A stretch of 64,000 nucleotides of DNA from Bifidobacterium scaligerum (lineage in GTDB: Bacteria > Actinomycetota > Actinomycetes > Actinomycetales > Bifidobacteriaceae): NCBI RefSeq assembly GCF_002802865.1, contig NZ_PGLQ01000006.1, positions 1-64,000 of the forward strand. The letters are read 5' to 3'. A program made the translations under genes and the position numbers. This document shows, piece by piece, positions 15,294-24,570 of this stretch; positions within the stretch are counted from its first letter, which is position 1, and each line of letters begins with the position of its first letter. The notes beneath the pieces were generated by a model. The model was not told where the DNA came from. It was given only the letters and a program-made list of their open reading frames with translations, and searched no databases.

Positions 15294-17189
15294 TCATGAC
15301 TGCATGGTCTTGAGCTGGTAGAACTTGCCGCGCGCGGCCATAAGCTCGTCGTACGTGCCTTCTTCGACGGCTTGGCCGTGTTCCATCACCACAATGCGGT
15401 CCGCGTTGCGGATCGTAGATAGGCGGTGCGCCACCATGAACGTCGTGCACTGGCCCATCATGTGATCGATGGCGTCCTGCACCTTGCGCTCGGACGCCGA
15501 ATCAAGCGCGCTCGTCGCCTCATCGAAGATGATGATGCGCGGGTGACGAATCAGCGCTCGCGCAATCGCGATTCGTTGCCGCTGGCCGCCCGAAAGCGTG
15601 CCGCCATGCTCGCCAAGCTGGGTATCCAAGCCGTTCGGCAGCTCGGCGACCACATCGTCAAGCCCCACCTCGCGCACGACCCGTTCGACCTCGGAGTCAT
15701 CCACATCGCCGAGTCCGTAGATGATATTGTCGCGCAACGTGCCCGAGAACAGAATCGTATTCTGCGGCACCACCGCGATCTGCCGACGATAGGCGTCGAG
15801 ATCCATCTCCTTCAAATCGATGCCGTCCACCAGCACCGACCCGGCCTCAGGTACACCGAATCCGATCAGCAGCTTGAGCAGTGTTGACTTGCCGGATCCG
15901 GAATCACCCACGAACGCAAGCGACTGGCCGGCCGGCACGTGCAGCGAAAAGTCGTGCAGCACTCTCGGATATTCCGGACTGTACCGAAAGTCCACGTGGC
16001 GGAACTCCACGTCGCCGCGCAGTCGCTCCGGCTCCACGTCACGCGTGTTGCGCTCCACATCATCGGCCTGCAGAATCTCGCCGATCGACGACACCGATTC
16101 CATGCCTTTGGTGAGCACCGGGTACAGGTTGATCAGCGACGAAATGGAGTTGACGATCTGCGCGAAATACGTTTGGAACAGCACCACATCGCCGATCTGG
16201 ATATGTCCGTTCAGCGCGAGATATGACGTGAATGCAAGGCAGCCGAGCTGAAACACCTGGAAGATCACCCAGCCCGTCGAGCCGAACAACGCATTGACGA
16301 CGTCAAGGCGGAGACCGGTGTCGTGAATATAGTTGAGCCGTTTGCTCATATGGTCGATCTCGACGTGCTGCAGTCCATGTGCGCGGGTGACCGGGATCAT
16401 TTCAATCATCTCGGCGACGGCCGCCTGCGTCTGTTCCATCTGCGAGCGGAAATCATGGTTCGACTCGCGAATCGGTCTGCGGAAGCAGTAGATCGCGATC
16501 ACCGTCGTCGGTACGGTGAGCACGAAGAACAGCAGCACGGTCGGACTGTGCAGCGCGGTGACGACAACCGCGATGGTGATGTCCAGCGCGATAATCGGGA
16601 AACTGCGATAGGTCTGGTCGATCAGTACCTCGACGTTTTCGACGTCGCGCATCACCTTGGACAACAGTCGTCCGGATTGCGTCTCGTTATGGAAACGAAT
16701 CGACAACTGCTGCAGTTTGACGATAAGGCTGCCACGCAGCTTGCGCTCGATATTGCGGTTGATGCGGCCGAACTGCAGCGCTACGGTCCACGTGCTTAAC
16801 ACGTTTTGCAGGATGAATATGAGCGCGACGGCGAGGTTGATCCACAGCTCACTCAAGTTGTGCTGGTCGCGGTACGTGATGATGTTGATGATGTTGCTGG
16901 TGGCGATCGGCAGCACCCAGCACGGTGACTGCTTGGCGATCAGCGCAAGGGTGGAGATGGTGAGCTGTTTGCCGGAGCCGCGGAAAAAGCTCAGCAGGAT
17001 GTGGACGGGATGCCCGGCGTTCTTGCGATAGGTATTGATGTATTCGGTGAACGACCATGGGGTGTCCGGCGGTACAGAATCGGTCCAATTCTGGTCGTCG
17101 CTGACGTGCGGCTTACGATCGTCGGCTGTGGATGAGGCGGTGTTGGACATATCGTCGTTGATGGTGTGCTTGATGGTCGGTTTTGACAT
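15294..17189 (-). CDS. ABC exporter, fused membrane and ATPase domains
   Basis: A 631-residue half-transporter of the MsbA/Sav1866 type. Six helices occupy about residues 60-350, followed by one nucleotide-binding domain. The domain has a complete active set: Walker A GDSGSGKST near 435, signature TLSGGQRQR near 540, Walker B IIIFDEATSALD near 560 with the catalytic Glu, and H-loop VAHRLSTI near 595. All motifs are canonical, so it should work as a homodimer. GAGGAGAG precedes the ATG at 17189. It stands alone between convergent and divergent neighbours; the substrate is unknown. The beta-mannosidase gene starts divergently 188 bp away. Confidence 0.88.
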   Translation of the reverse strand: MSKPTIKHTINDDMSNTASSTADDRKPHVSDDQNWTDSVPPDTPWSFTEYINTYRKNAGHPVHILLSFFRGSGKQLTISTLALIAKQSPCWVLPIATSNIINIITYRDQHNLSELWINLAVALIFILQNVLSTWTVALQFGRINRNIERKLRGSLIVKLQQLSIRFHNETQSGRLLSKVMRDVENVEVLIDQTYRSFPIIALDITIAVVVTALHSPTVLLFFVLTVPTTVIAIYCFRRPIRESNHDFRSQMEQTQAAVAEMIEMIPVTRAHGLQHVEIDHMSKRLNYIHDTGLRLDVVNALFGSTGWVIFQVFQLGCLAFTSYLALNGHIQIGDVVLFQTYFAQIVNSISSLINLYPVLTKGMESVSSIGEILQADDVERNTRDVEPERLRGDVEFRHVDFRYSPEYPRVLHDFSLHVPAGQSLAFVGDSGSGKSTLLKLLIGFGVPEAGSVLVDGIDLKEMDLDAYRRQIAVVPQNTILFSGTLRDNIIYGLGDVDDSEVERVVREVGLDDVVAELPNGLDTQLGEHGGTLSGGQRQRIAIARALIRHPRIIIFDEATSALDSASERKVQDAIDHMMGQCTTFMVAHRLSTIRNADRIVVMEHGQAVEEGTYDELMAARGKFYQLKTMQS

Positions 17190-17305
17190 CGACTCTCCTC
17201 ACGGAAGTTGCGTCACTGCATGATGACGATATCCAGAGTAGTGATGGCGATCGATAAACCGATTTAGTAGCGCACATATCTTGCCGGTGCGCTGCATGGA
17301 CGGAA

Positions 17306-17319
17306 CTTAAGCGCTTAAG
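17306..17319. promoter_or_regulatory. LacI-type operator before beta-mannosidase
   Basis: CTTAAGCGCTTAAG is a 14-bp perfect palindrome 58 bp before the beta-mannosidase start. Its AAGCGCTT centre is shared with the site at 31846-31857 in the alpha-mannosidase locus. Confidence 0.65.
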
Positions 17320-17377
17320 ATATTGGCGGTGCAGGTTTTCGGCCCACCCCTATGGAACATGCGATAAGGAAGTCACC

Positions 17378-20182
17378 ATGACCCATACTCCACCCACGTT
17401 CACCCCGCTTACCGCAGGTTGGACGGTTCGCGCACTGAACCCGCAAGTTGCTCCGGCTGAAGTCCGCGACGCCATCGCCACCGGCATTCCGGCCACAGTC
17501 CCCGGCGAGGTTACGCTGGACCTGCTCAACGCCGGTCTTATCGACGAGCCGTTCGACGGCGACAACGAAAACCATCAGCAGTGGATCGGCGACATCGATT
17601 GGCAGTTCGAGACCACGTTCGACTGGCATGCGGACGGCAAGACCCGTCACGATCTGGTCGCGTACGGTCTCGACACCGTCGCTACCGTAACGTTGAACGG
17701 TCAGTTCGTCGGCTTCGCGCAGAACTATCACCGCTCCTACCGATGGGATGCGCGAGGTCAGCTGCGCGAGGGTGAGAACACGTTGGCCGTCACGTTCGCA
17801 TCGTCCGTGCGCGAATCCGATCGCCGCGAACAGCAGGTCGGCTACTATCCGCACACTGAACATCACGCGTTCAACCAGTTGCGCAAGCCGAGCTACCAGT
17901 TCGGCTGGGACTGGGGCATTGACGTTGCGAACGCGGGCATGTGGCATGAGATCGGCATCGATTCATGGTCCGGCGTACGTTTCGCCGCCGTGCGTCCGCT
18001 GGTGGACGTGCGTCCCGATGGTGCCGGTGTGCTGACGACCACCGTTGAGATCGAACGAGAGGGCGAGGGCCGTGTGATGACCTCGGCCGACGCGCACACG
18101 CAGCAGAAGCCGGTGCCGGTCAGCGTAACCGTGGTCGGGTTCGGTGCGAACGTCACTGTTTCGGGTGAGGTCGAGTACGGTCGCGACAGTGCGACGCTGA
18201 CTGCCGTCGTGCCGGACGTGCGGCGCTGGTGGCCGGCCGGCTATGGTGAGCAGCCGTTGTACGACGTGACGGTGATTGCTGGGGCAGAGGTTGGTGTTGC
18301 GGGCGGTGGCGTTACGGACAGTGACGTTGCGGACGCGACGTGGACCGGTCGCGTCGGCTTCCGTACCGTTCATGTCGATACGCGCGCCGACGAGATCGGC
18401 CGTCCGTTCCAGATCTATGTCAACGACGTGCCGGTGCATGCGCGCGGCTACAACTGGGTGCCGATCGACGCGTTCCTGAGTCGCGGCGACCGCGCGTTCT
18501 ATGCGGCGCGGTTCGCCGATCTCATCGAATCGAATTCGAATATGGTGCGCGCCTGGGGCGGCAGCATCTACGAATCCGACGACTTCTACGACCTTGCCGA
18601 CGAACTTGGCGTAATGGTATGGCAGGATTTCGCGCTCGCCTGCGCCGCCTACCCGGAGGACGCCGACACCCGTGCTGAGATCGAGGCCGAGGCGCGCGAA
18701 CACATCAACCGTCTTGCCTCGCACCCGAGCCTGACGGTGTGGAACGGCTCGAACGAGAACTATGTCGCCTACTCCGAGTGGGGAGGCTTCAAGCAGGCGC
18801 TGCGCGACGACGATCGCCCCGCAAACGAATACGGCTACGGCGAAAAGGGTTGGGGCAACTACTATTACGCCGACCTGTTCCCGAAGCTGCTCGCCGAACT
18901 CGACCCGACTCACGTCTATTTGCCGAGCTCGCCGATGAGCTTCACCAAGTTCGTCGATGCGAACAAGGACATTGACGGCACCATGCATATCTGGGATGTG
19001 TGGAACCGCGTGGACTACCGCAAGTACGCCGACTACACCCCGCGCTTCGCGGACGAATTCGGCTATCAGGCACCGCCGGCGTTCAGCACGCTGACGCGTG
19101 TGGTGCACGATGAGCCACTGGAGCCGTTCGGCAAGCAGATGCTCGTGCACCAGAAAGCCGCGGGTGGCAACATCAAGCTCGCCCGCGGTATGCGCGGCCA
19201 CCTGACCCCGGGCAATATCGACGATGTGAGCTATGGCGGCGTGGTGAACGGCAAGCCGTCCGATGGCGCGCACAGCTGGCTTATTCCGACCGACGAATGG
19301 GCGTCGATCGAGGACTGGCATTGGGCGTGCCAGCTGCAGCAGGCGCAGGCGATCCGTTTCGGCGTCGAACATATGCGCTCGTTGGAGCCGGTGAACGCCG
19401 GTACGCTGATCTGGCAGCTCAATGACGACTGGCCGGTCGTTTCGTGGGCGGCCGTTGACTATTACGGCCATCGCAAGCCACTGTGGTACGCGTCGCACGA
19501 CTTCTTCGCGCCGCGATTCGCGACGATTCAGCCGCGGGTGAGCGAGCAGTACCGTAAGGACCACAGCTGGGAGGGCGTGTCGGTTGCGGCCGATCACCTT
19601 GCGCTGGTGATCGCGAACGATACGCTGGCGGCGTGGTCCGGTACGTGGACTGTGGAACGTCGTGATTTCGACGGTGCGGTGCTTGCGTCGCAGTCGTTCG
19701 ATGTGACGTTCGCGGCCGGCAAGCCGGAGCATGTGACGCTGGCGCTTGATGAAGCGGTTGCGGCGTTCGGCGATGTGTCGCGCGAGGTGCTCGTCGTGAC
19801 ACCGGTTGCGGCTGGCAGCGCGGCTGATGATGGTTCCGGGGCGGCTGGTGCGGTTGCGGCTGGCGGCGCTGACGGATTCGCGCGCGTGATCTACAACCCG
19901 GCCGACGTGATCGACCAGCAGCTCGACTGCATGCCGATCGATGCAAGTGTTGTCGTCAATGCGAACGGTGGTTACGACCTGACCGTCACCGCGCGCGCGT
20001 ACGTTCGCGACGTGTTCTGCATGGTTGACAAGGTCGATGAAGATGCGACGATCGATGGCGGCATGGTCACATTGCTGCCCGACGAATCGGTGACATGGCA
20101 TATCACGGCGGCCGACGGCCTCGATCCGGCGGACTTCGTGGCACCGAACGTGCTGCGCTGCGCCAACGATCTCAAGCGCTAA
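17378..20182 (+). CDS. beta-mannosidase, glycoside hydrolase family 2
   Basis: A 934-residue intracellular GH2 enzyme of the beta-mannosidase branch, which removes terminal beta-1,4-linked mannose from the non-reducing end. No signal peptide is present. The N-terminal jelly-roll starts near TAGWTVRALNP, and the catalytic barrel contains VWNGSNENYV, with acid/base Glu at residue 460. The nucleophile Glu is at residue 560 in FADEFGYQAPPAF. DWQFETTFDW and FGWDWGIDVANAGMW are also typical of the branch. AAGGAAG precedes the ATG. It is alone in its unit, with a strong palindromic operator upstream, and probably serves the same glycan pathway as the alpha-mannosidase 10 kb away. Length is usual for the family. 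Confidence 0.9.
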   Translation: MTHTPPTFTPLTAGWTVRALNPQVAPAEVRDAIATGIPATVPGEVTLDLLNAGLIDEPFDGDNENHQQWIGDIDWQFETTFDWHADGKTRHDLVAYGLDTVATVTLNGQFVGFAQNYHRSYRWDARGQLREGENTLAVTFASSVRESDRREQQVGYYPHTEHHAFNQLRKPSYQFGWDWGIDVANAGMWHEIGIDSWSGVRFAAVRPLVDVRPDGAGVLTTTVEIEREGEGRVMTSADAHTQQKPVPVSVTVVGFGANVTVSGEVEYGRDSATLTAVVPDVRRWWPAGYGEQPLYDVTVIAGAEVGVAGGGVTDSDVADATWTGRVGFRTVHVDTRADEIGRPFQIYVNDVPVHARGYNWVPIDAFLSRGDRAFYAARFADLIESNSNMVRAWGGSIYESDDFYDLADELGVMVWQDFALACAAYPEDADTRAEIEAEAREHINRLASHPSLTVWNGSNENYVAYSEWGGFKQALRDDDRPANEYGYGEKGWGNYYYADLFPKLLAELDPTHVYLPSSPMSFTKFVDANKDIDGTMHIWDVWNRVDYRKYADYTPRFADEFGYQAPPAFSTLTRVVHDEPLEPFGKQMLVHQKAAGGNIKLARGMRGHLTPGNIDDVSYGGVVNGKPSDGAHSWLIPTDEWASIEDWHWACQLQQAQAIRFGVEHMRSLEPVNAGTLIWQLNDDWPVVSWAAVDYYGHRKPLWYASHDFFAPRFATIQPRVSEQYRKDHSWEGVSVAADHLALVIANDTLAAWSGTWTVERRDFDGAVLASQSFDVTFAAGKPEHVTLALDEAVAAFGDVSREVLVVTPVAAGSAADDGSGAAGAVAAGGADGFARVIYNPADVIDQQLDCMPIDASVVVNANGGYDLTVTARAYVRDVFCMVDKVDEDATIDGGMVTLLPDESVTWHITAADGLDPADFVAPNVLRCANDLKR

Positions 20183-20253
20183 ACGATCTCGCCGCCGATG
20201 TTGTCGCGGCCCGTGAGTACGTGACTCGTACCGTTGACCGGCTGGCTTCCGGC

Positions 20254-21567
20254 CTAATCGTTGGCCAGCATCGACAGCATGTACATGGGTAGGTAGGTGA
20301 CGTTTCCCTCGGTAAATACGTTGGTTTCAGCGAAAACGTACGCCTTGTCGATGCCGTAGCCGGGGGTCGTCATCGCCCTGTCGAGCGCGGCGTGGGAGCG
20401 GAAATACGCGCCCGACTTGATCTCCAGAGCCAGTACGTCGCCATCGTTCGTTTCGATGAGAAAATCCAGCTCACCGATGCCTTTCTTGGTGAGGTAGTAC
20501 AGGTGCGTGAACCCGTGCGCCACAAATTCCTGCGCGGCGACGTTCTCGTACACTCCGCCCATGTTCATCGCTGCGTTGCCTGCGAGGATGCCCAGCACCG
20601 ATTTCTTGCCGTAGGCGCTGACCAGCAGACCCACGTCCGAGTAGAACAGCTTCATGACCCGTCGTTCGCTGTTGATGCGCAGCGGGGCGACTGGGGCGGC
20701 GACGTTGAATGCCGGAAGCGCAACGTTAGCGTTCGTCAGCCATAGGAACTCGTTTTCGATCTGGGAGAACCGCTTGATATCGGTGATGGAACTGACTTGG
20801 AATCGGCGGTTCTGACTTTGCAGTTCGCCGGGAATGAGCCGGTAGATTTCCTGAATCGTCAGACGGTCTGCCTTGGGGGCGTACTGCTTGATGTCATGCT
20901 CGTAGTAGGCGCGAATATTCGACTGGACCGCACGCACGGGATCAATGACGCCGTTCGCGGTGAACGCGGCGACCGCCGCCGGCATGCCGCCGACTAGCAA
21001 ATACCGGTGGAACAGTTCGGTGAGCCTATCGTGGATGAAATCGGGGGTGGCGTTTAGGTTGGCGAAACTGTCGCGGACAATATCGAACGCCGATTCGACC
21101 AACCCGTTCGCCCAGCAGAATTCCTCAAAGTCGAGCGGATACATGGCGAACTCGTCTAGATAACCGACCGGCAGTGAACGCACGTCCTCCAGTTCCACGC
21201 CAAGCAGCGAGCCGGACAGGATGTAGTCGTAGTCGCCCTTGTCTGCCAGCCCCTTGATGAAGGTTACGATCTGCGGACATTGTTGGATCTCGTCGAGAAA
21301 CACCAGTGTGTGGCCTGGAACCAGCGGCACGCTCGACGCGACGGAGATGCGGAACAGGAGATCGTCGGGGCTGGTTGCTTGGGAGAACGAGCGGCGTGCG
21401 TTGTCGTCGAGCACCAGGTTGAATTCGACTATATGCTCGTACTCGTTGCGGCCGAACTCCTCGATGATGAAGGTCTTGCCCACTTGGCGCGCGCCGGTCA
21501 CGAGTAATGCCTGCTTGGTTTTGTGATCCTTCCAGAATTTGATGCGGTAGTAAGCCTTGCGTTTCAA
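20254..21567 (-). CDS. AAA ATPase with DUF4143 domain
   Basis: A 437-residue ATPase of the AAA_14/DUF4143 kind. Walker A is TGARQVGKTF near residue 25 and Walker B is LVFLDEIQQCP near 90. The C-terminal half has the DUF4143 fold, ending with IGELDFLIETNDGDVLALEIKSG, which looks like a PD-(D/E)xK nuclease-type motif (E...D...ExK). These genes are common, sporadically distributed singletons in gut bacteria, and their role is not known. GGAGG precedes the ATG at 21567. The region upstream is AT-rich, in contrast with the neighbourhood, which fits acquisition by transfer. Confidence 0.85.
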   Translation of the reverse strand: MKRKAYYRIKFWKDHKTKQALLVTGARQVGKTFIIEEFGRNEYEHIVEFNLVLDDNARRSFSQATSPDDLLFRISVASSVPLVPGHTLVFLDEIQQCPQIVTFIKGLADKGDYDYILSGSLLGVELEDVRSLPVGYLDEFAMYPLDFEEFCWANGLVESAFDIVRDSFANLNATPDFIHDRLTELFHRYLLVGGMPAAVAAFTANGVIDPVRAVQSNIRAYYEHDIKQYAPKADRLTIQEIYRLIPGELQSQNRRFQVSSITDIKRFSQIENEFLWLTNANVALPAFNVAAPVAPLRINSERRVMKLFYSDVGLLVSAYGKKSVLGILAGNAAMNMGGVYENVAAQEFVAHGFTHLYYLTKKGIGELDFLIETNDGDVLALEIKSGAYFRSHAALDRAMTTPGYGIDKAYVFAETNVFTEGNVTYLPMYMLSMLAND

Positions 21568-21832
21568 TGGTTTCCACCTCCTCTATTTGCATTCGTTGCA
21601 ATCTATATAGTGTATTATTCTACACTCGTCTGATTATGGATATGGCGATATTTTGCACTTATCCAGTTCTGTAAACGGCCGTTTATGGGACACAGCGTTC
21701 TCGTTGGATGTTTTATGAGTTATGAGATTCGCTGTCTGATAGTCGTTCATGTCTTTGCGTATGCCGAATTCTGATTCCGGCATCAGGCGCTTGTGAAATC
21801 GCTCCTCGAATAAGCTTAAGCTTCAAACAAAC
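21568..21832. other. AT-rich upstream region of the AAA ATPase
   Basis: The first 60 bases on the minus strand contain TACACTATATAG, a likely -10 region for the ATPase gene. The rest (to the terminator at 21833) holds no gene that I can support. Confidence 0.4.
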
Positions 21833-21877
21833 GAAGGGGCGGGCTGCGCATCATCAGATGTTGCAGCCCGCCCCTTC
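21833..21877 (-). terminator. terminator of formamidase-permease operon
   Basis: A perfect 15-bp stem (GAAGGGGCGGGCTGC / GCAGCCCGCCCCTTC) with a 15-base loop lies 62 bases after the permease stop. On the minus strand it is followed by GTTTGTTTG. Confidence 0.85.
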
Positions 21878-21938
21878 AGGGAGATGATTCGTTTGACCAT
21901 GCTTCCATGGTGGATAATGGTCATCTCGTGGGTTTTCG

Positions 21939-23336
21939 TCACACGTTCAGCTGCGTGTCCCTCTTGAGCGCGAAGTGCAGGATGAGGTAGTAGACCAGGC
22001 CTACGGCCAGCCAGCTCAGGCCCAAGGTCTTGGATGCCGGGTCGAGGGAGATCCACACGTAGGCGATGATCACGAAGCCGATGATCGGCAGGACGAGGTG
22101 GTTGAGCCAGTCTCCGGTCTTCTTCTTGATGTAGAAGTGCCAGATCACGGTCAGGTGGAGCACTGCGAACGAGGTCAAAGCGCCGAAGTTGACGAGCTTG
22201 CCGATGGCCTCGGTGCCGAGCTGATCGAAGATAAGCACCAGAACCAGAGAGACCACGCCGACGAACAGGACCGCGATATACGGGGTCTTGGTCTTCGGAT
22301 GGACGGCGCACAGGGCCTTGGGCAGCATGCGGTCACGGCCCATGGCGAACAGGATGCGGGTCAGAGCGGTCTGGGCAACCAGAGCGTTGAAGAAGCCCCA
22401 GGAGATTGCGGTCGCCAGCGCGGACATGACGTACAGTCCCTTGCCGCCGGCAACCTGGGACACCAGGTAGAAGGCGTTGTCGGGATCGTTAGCGAACACC
22501 TTGCCGTCTGGGCTGATCAGACCGGCAACGTAGGTCTGGAGCATGAACAGCACGCCGACCACGAGCAGGGAGACGACCATGGCGCGGCTCGGTCCCTTCT
22601 GTGCGTCCTCAGCCTCTTCGGACAGCGTCGAGATGCCGTCGAAGCCCAGGAAGGAGAGCACGCCCAGGGAGACGGCACCCATGACCAGGCTGATGTTGAA
22701 CGTGGACGGGTTGTAGAACGGCTGGAGGGTGAAGCCATGCGAGTCGGGGCTGGAGGCCACCCACCACACGCCGACCACGACGAAGATCGCGAGCACGATG
22801 AGCTCAAGCACGAGCGCCACGATGTTGACGATCTTGGTGGCCTCGATGCCCAGGAAGTTCACGAACGTGTTGATCACGATGAAGATGACCGACCACGCCC
22901 ACACCGGGATGCCCGGCACCATGCCGTTCATGGCACCTGCGGCGACCACATACAGCATGGTCGGAATGAGCAGGTAGTCCATAAGAATCGCCCAACCAGC
23001 CATGAAGCCGGCCCCCTTGGCCACGCCATGCGTCACGTAGCCGTAGACGGAGCCCGCCATCGGGAACTCGCGGGACAACACACCGTAGGTGAGCGCGGTG
23101 AAGATCATGGCGACCATGCCGATGAGGTAGACGAGTGCCGGCATGCCACCGGAACCATCGAACACACCGCCATAGATGCCGAACGGGGCGATGGGGACCA
23201 TGAAGATCAGTCCGTAGACGATCATGTCCTTCACACTCAGGGCTCGTTTGAGCTCCTGCTTATATCCCATGGATTCGAGTGCCTCGTCGCTGGCCGCGAC
23301 CTCGGCGCGCTCCTTGCTGTTTTGCTTTTCAGCCAT
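21939..23336 (-). CDS. APC family amino acid/amide permease
   Basis: A 465-residue transporter of the amino acid-polyamine-organocation superfamily with about twelve helices. The N-terminal cytoplasmic stretch is followed by VYGLIFMVPIAPFGIYG, and GFDGISTLSEEAEDA near residue 220 is the APC signature loop. It starts 38 bp after the amidase gene on the same strand, so the two form an operon. That context makes an amide, an amino acid or a related nitrogen compound the likely cargo, but the specificity cannot be read from the sequence. Confidence 0.85.
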   Translation of the reverse strand: MAEKQNSKERAEVAASDEALESMGYKQELKRALSVKDMIVYGLIFMVPIAPFGIYGGVFDGSGGMPALVYLIGMVAMIFTALTYGVLSREFPMAGSVYGYVTHGVAKGAGFMAGWAILMDYLLIPTMLYVVAAGAMNGMVPGIPVWAWSVIFIVINTFVNFLGIEATKIVNIVALVLELIVLAIFVVVGVWWVASSPDSHGFTLQPFYNPSTFNISLVMGAVSLGVLSFLGFDGISTLSEEAEDAQKGPSRAMVVSLLVVGVLFMLQTYVAGLISPDGKVFANDPDNAFYLVSQVAGGKGLYVMSALATAISWGFFNALVAQTALTRILFAMGRDRMLPKALCAVHPKTKTPYIAVLFVGVVSLVLVLIFDQLGTEAIGKLVNFGALTSFAVLHLTVIWHFYIKKKTGDWLNHLVLPIIGFVIIAYVWISLDPASKTLGLSWLAVGLVYYLILHFALKRDTQLNV

Positions 23337-23374
23337 TTTCTCCTCTTTATTTTTCCTGCGTCAGAACAATCGGC

Positions 23375-24277
23375 TCACAGTGCGAAGCCGAGCGCATCGA
23401 GCACGTGCTTGGGCACGGTGAAGCGCACGGTGCGCAGCGGGTCGACCATCTGGCACACGCCCACGTTGGCCGCGATGCTGAACAGCTGCACCAGTTCGGC
23501 CGGCTCACGACCCGTGCGATCGGCCACCAGATCCACCAGGCGGTGCACGGCACCATCGGCGGCCTCATCCAACGTCGGTGCCGAATAGATGACACCGAAG
23601 TTGTCCGCGTCCTCGAACAACGGCGTATCGAACTTCAGGTCCGGTTCTGCGGTCAGGGTCACCGTGGCGTAGCCGTCGATCTCGGCTCCGGATACGCCGA
23701 CCTCGCCGTCGCCCATGGCCGCGTGCATATCACCCAATCCGAACAGAGCGCCGTCCACGTTGACCGGGAACCAGATGGTCGCGCCGGTGGTGATCTGGTT
23801 GTTGTCCATGTTGCCGCCGTGAACGTCCGGGGTTCCGCAGCTGACGGGGTCGCCGGCAGGCGCCACACCGATCACGCCAATCATCGGCTTGACCGGCAGA
23901 CGCAGCTTATCGTCCCACACGACCTCGTTCGTCTCATGGTCGATAGGCACGATGTGCATGGCCCAATCGTCAAGCTTGTCTCCGTAGACGCCTTCCTCCT
24001 TGCCGGTGCAGCAGATGCCCTGCTTGCCGACTTCCATGGCATCGATGTGAACCTTGAGCATGCCGCCCTTCTTGGTGCCCTTGACGTAGATCGGGCCGGT
24101 TGCCGGGTTCACACGATCCCAGTCCAGTCCGTCAATGGTGTCCTCGTAGGACTGAATCTGGTTCGAGAAGCAGTCCTGCGCATGAATGCGCACAGTCTCG
24201 CCGGAATCCACGGTCAATACGGGTTCCGCATCCTTGGAGAAGGCGAACAGCACTTTCTCATCACTCAATTCGATCAT
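23375..24277 (-). CDS. acetamidase/formamidase family protein
   Basis: A 300-residue member of the FmdA_AmdA family, which hydrolyses formamide, acetamide or related short amides to the acid and ammonia. Typical segments are FSKDAEPVLTVDSGETVRIHAQDCFSNQ in the N-terminal half, GPIYVKGTKKGGML, and the acidic LGDMHAAMGDGEVGVSG metal-site region near residue 180. I start at the ATG at 24277, preceded by AAAGGAG; the 43 extra codons upstream are Cys-rich and unlike the family. The gene is first in the operon with the APC permease. A role in nitrogen scavenging is an inference from the pair. Confidence 0.85.
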   Translation of the reverse strand: MIELSDEKVLFAFSKDAEPVLTVDSGETVRIHAQDCFSNQIQSYEDTIDGLDWDRVNPATGPIYVKGTKKGGMLKVHIDAMEVGKQGICCTGKEEGVYGDKLDDWAMHIVPIDHETNEVVWDDKLRLPVKPMIGVIGVAPAGDPVSCGTPDVHGGNMDNNQITTGATIWFPVNVDGALFGLGDMHAAMGDGEVGVSGAEIDGYATVTLTAEPDLKFDTPLFEDADNFGVIYSAPTLDEAADGAVHRLVDLVADRTGREPAELVQLFSIAANVGVCQMVDPLRTVRFTVPKHVLDALGFAL

Positions 24278-24491
24278 CCGAACTCCTTTCCACACGGGAT
24301 GCGGTATTGCCGCAAACCACCGGTGACGCAACAGGCTACGACATCCCGTCACAGGCGAACAACAAGATGAACATTCCCCACACAAGCAGTCGCCCAACAT
24401 GGTCAATTAACGGTTACCGATGATAAGAACCCGCTATGCGGGACAACGCGGATCGTCCGAACACCGAACGACCGGAAATCTCGAATATGAG

Positions 24492-24528
24492 ATTGGGCAT
24501 ATGAATCACGGTGATTCATATGCCCAAT
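24492..24528 (-). terminator. long hairpin after amino acid permease
   Basis: Two 18-base arms beginning ATTGGGCATATGAATCAC form an almost perfect palindrome 43 bp after the permease stop. No clean U-tract follows on either strand, so it may mainly protect the 3' end. Confidence 0.6.
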
Positions 24529-24570
24529 CAATTGTTCCGGACGGGTCGGTTGCCAGTAGCTAAACGGTGA

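Noticed and set aside
17963-20101. A 712-codon open frame on the minus strand opposite the beta-mannosidase gene
   Set aside because: It is Arg/His/Val-rich with no family resemblance, no ribosome binding site, and the opposite strand holds a clear GH2 enzyme with catalytic residues. Long antisense frames are expected at this GC content.
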